Shown: piece after piece, positions 6,496 through 6,995 of the stretch
Numbering within the stretch: the first letter of the stretch is position 1
How the letters are laid out: each line of letters opens with the position of its first letter
Translations under genes and position numbers: made by a program
NCBI GenBank assembly: GCA_050732935.1
Contig: JBOHRW010000175.1
Location: 1-6,995 of the forward strand
Source of the DNA: DASRVA01 sp050732935
Lineage (GTDB): Bacteria; Gemmatimonadota; Gemmatimonadetes; JACCXV01; JAHWKZ01
Reading direction: 5' to 3'
Length of the DNA stretch: 6,995 bases
The notes under the pieces: generated by a model
What the model was told of the DNA's origin: nothing
What the model saw: the letters and a program-made list of their open reading frames with translations, nothing else
The model's database searches: none

Positions 6496-6512
6496 CCCGG
6501 CGGACGGCCGGG
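6496..6512. terminator. Possible hairpin between convergent genes
   Basis: CCCGGC (6496-6501) and GCCGGG (6507-6512) make a perfect six-base-pair stem with a five-base loop. It touches the stop codon of the minus-strand phosphatase and lies 44 bases after the receptor stop. No T-run follows on either strand, so it may only slow RNA polymerase or shield the 3' ends of both messages. Confidence 0.35.
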
Positions 6513-6995
6513 CTACCGCGAGTCGAAGCGGAGCCGGTCGAGCGTGACTTCGTGCCGCAGGACCTGGTTTCCCTCGGCGTCGGCGAGCAGGAAGGTGATC
6601 GTTCCGGGATCGCTCACGGTATCCACATCGAGGAGGCCGTAGTTGAACCCGTCGGCGTAGCCGTCAATCCGGATCGGGTTGGGCTGCTCGAGGCCGGTCG
6701 TGAAGACGCGGTTGCCCACGGGTGAGGCGGTGAGCTCGTAGAGCGGATACCCTACCCGCTCGTCGTCCCGCATGAGCTCGGAGAGGTGGCGGTCGCCGGA
6801 CACGAAGACCACGCCCTCGATCCGCTGCTCGCGAATCCAGCGCATCAGCTCGGCCCGCTCGTGGGGGTAGTTGAGATAGCCGTCGTACTGGTGGTAGTCG
6901 GCCAGCACCTGGACCCCGACGGCGACGATCTTGACCCGCGCCCGGCTGGCCGCGAGCCCTTCCTTCAGCCAGGCGAGCTGCTCCGCCCCCATGAG
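6513..6995 (-). CDS. PhoD-like alkaline phosphatase/phosphodiesterase, C-terminal part (start off window)
   Basis: This is the last 160 codons or so of a metallophosphoesterase of the PhoD group (PF09423-type), normally an exported enzyme that releases phosphate from phosphoesters. Visible family features are LMGAEQLAWLKEGLAAS at the window edge, KIVAVGVQVL, the ERAELMRWI helix, and VVFVSGDRHLSEL with the late metal-binding GDRH at 6786-6797. Then come YPLYELTASPVGN and FNYGLLDVD, and the frame ends ...LRFDSR before TAG. The reading frame stays open through the ATG at 6990-6992 to 6995, so that ATG is internal and the true start lies to the right. The N-terminal metal ligands and any Tat signal cannot be seen. 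It converges on the ZnuD-like receptor with a 60-base gap and is not obviously part of its operon. Such enzymes need metal ions (Fe/Ca in studied PhoD), so a link to metal supply is only suggestive. Confidence 0.9.
   Translation of the reverse strand, partial: LMGAEQLAWLKEGLAASRARVKIVAVGVQVLADYHQYDGYLNYPHERAELMRWIREQRIEGVVFVSGDRHLSELMRDDERVGYPLYELTASPVGNRVFTTGLEQPNPIRIDGYADGFNYGLLDVDTVSDPGTITFLLADAEGNQVLRHEVTLDRLRFDSR

Noticed and set aside
1..6995. Insertion sequence, CRISPR array, tRNA or rRNA, prophage or toxin-antitoxin genes
   Set aside because: No transposase, terminal inverted repeats, regularly spaced repeats or RNA gene signature was seen. Nearly all of the window is covered by the five genes described.

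Overview
This is a high-GC window from a diderm (outer-membrane) bacterium. It holds two TonB-dependent outer-membrane receptors, a peroxiredoxin, a small secreted His/Cys protein and the end of a PhoD-type phosphatase. Both receptors carry an N-terminal carboxypeptidase-regulatory-like domain, and the left one has an Oar-like architecture. That combination is common in Gemmatimonadota, Acidobacteriota and Myxococcota. The phylum is inferred from gene style only; there is no rRNA or other marker here.

Layout, left to right. (1) Positions 1-3060, minus strand: a large Oar-like TonB-dependent receptor whose C-terminus lies beyond the left edge. I translated this frame by hand and found no stop across all 1020 codons. 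(2) Positions 3061-3222: an intergenic spacer with small repeats and a good ribosome binding site for the receptor. (3) Positions 3223-3687, minus strand: a peroxiredoxin of the AhpE/BCP type with a Cys-x4-Cys active site. (4) Positions 3688-3786: a short divergent promoter region. It has a good sigma70-type promoter for the peroxiredoxin and a -10 element placed exactly where a leaderless transcript would start at the ATG of the next gene. (5) Positions 3787-4137, plus strand: a 116-aa secreted protein with HxH, HHH and CxxC motifs, resembling the DUF2946 group. (6) Positions 4206-6452, plus strand: a ZnuD-like TonB-dependent receptor, very probably for zinc or a similar divalent metal. (7) Positions 6513-6995, minus strand: the C-terminal part of a PhoD-like alkaline phosphatase/phosphodiesterase, convergent with the receptor.

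The most coherent unit is the small His/Cys protein plus the ZnuD-like receptor, which look like a two-gene metal-uptake operon. A GC-rich stem-loop sits between them. An eight-C tract inside the small gene could, by a one-base slip, join its frame to the receptor frame, because that frame is open from there to the receptor stop. No mobile element, CRISPR array, RNA gene or clearly new defence or biosynthetic system is visible. The accessory interest lies in this metal cassette and in surface-loop details of the left receptor.
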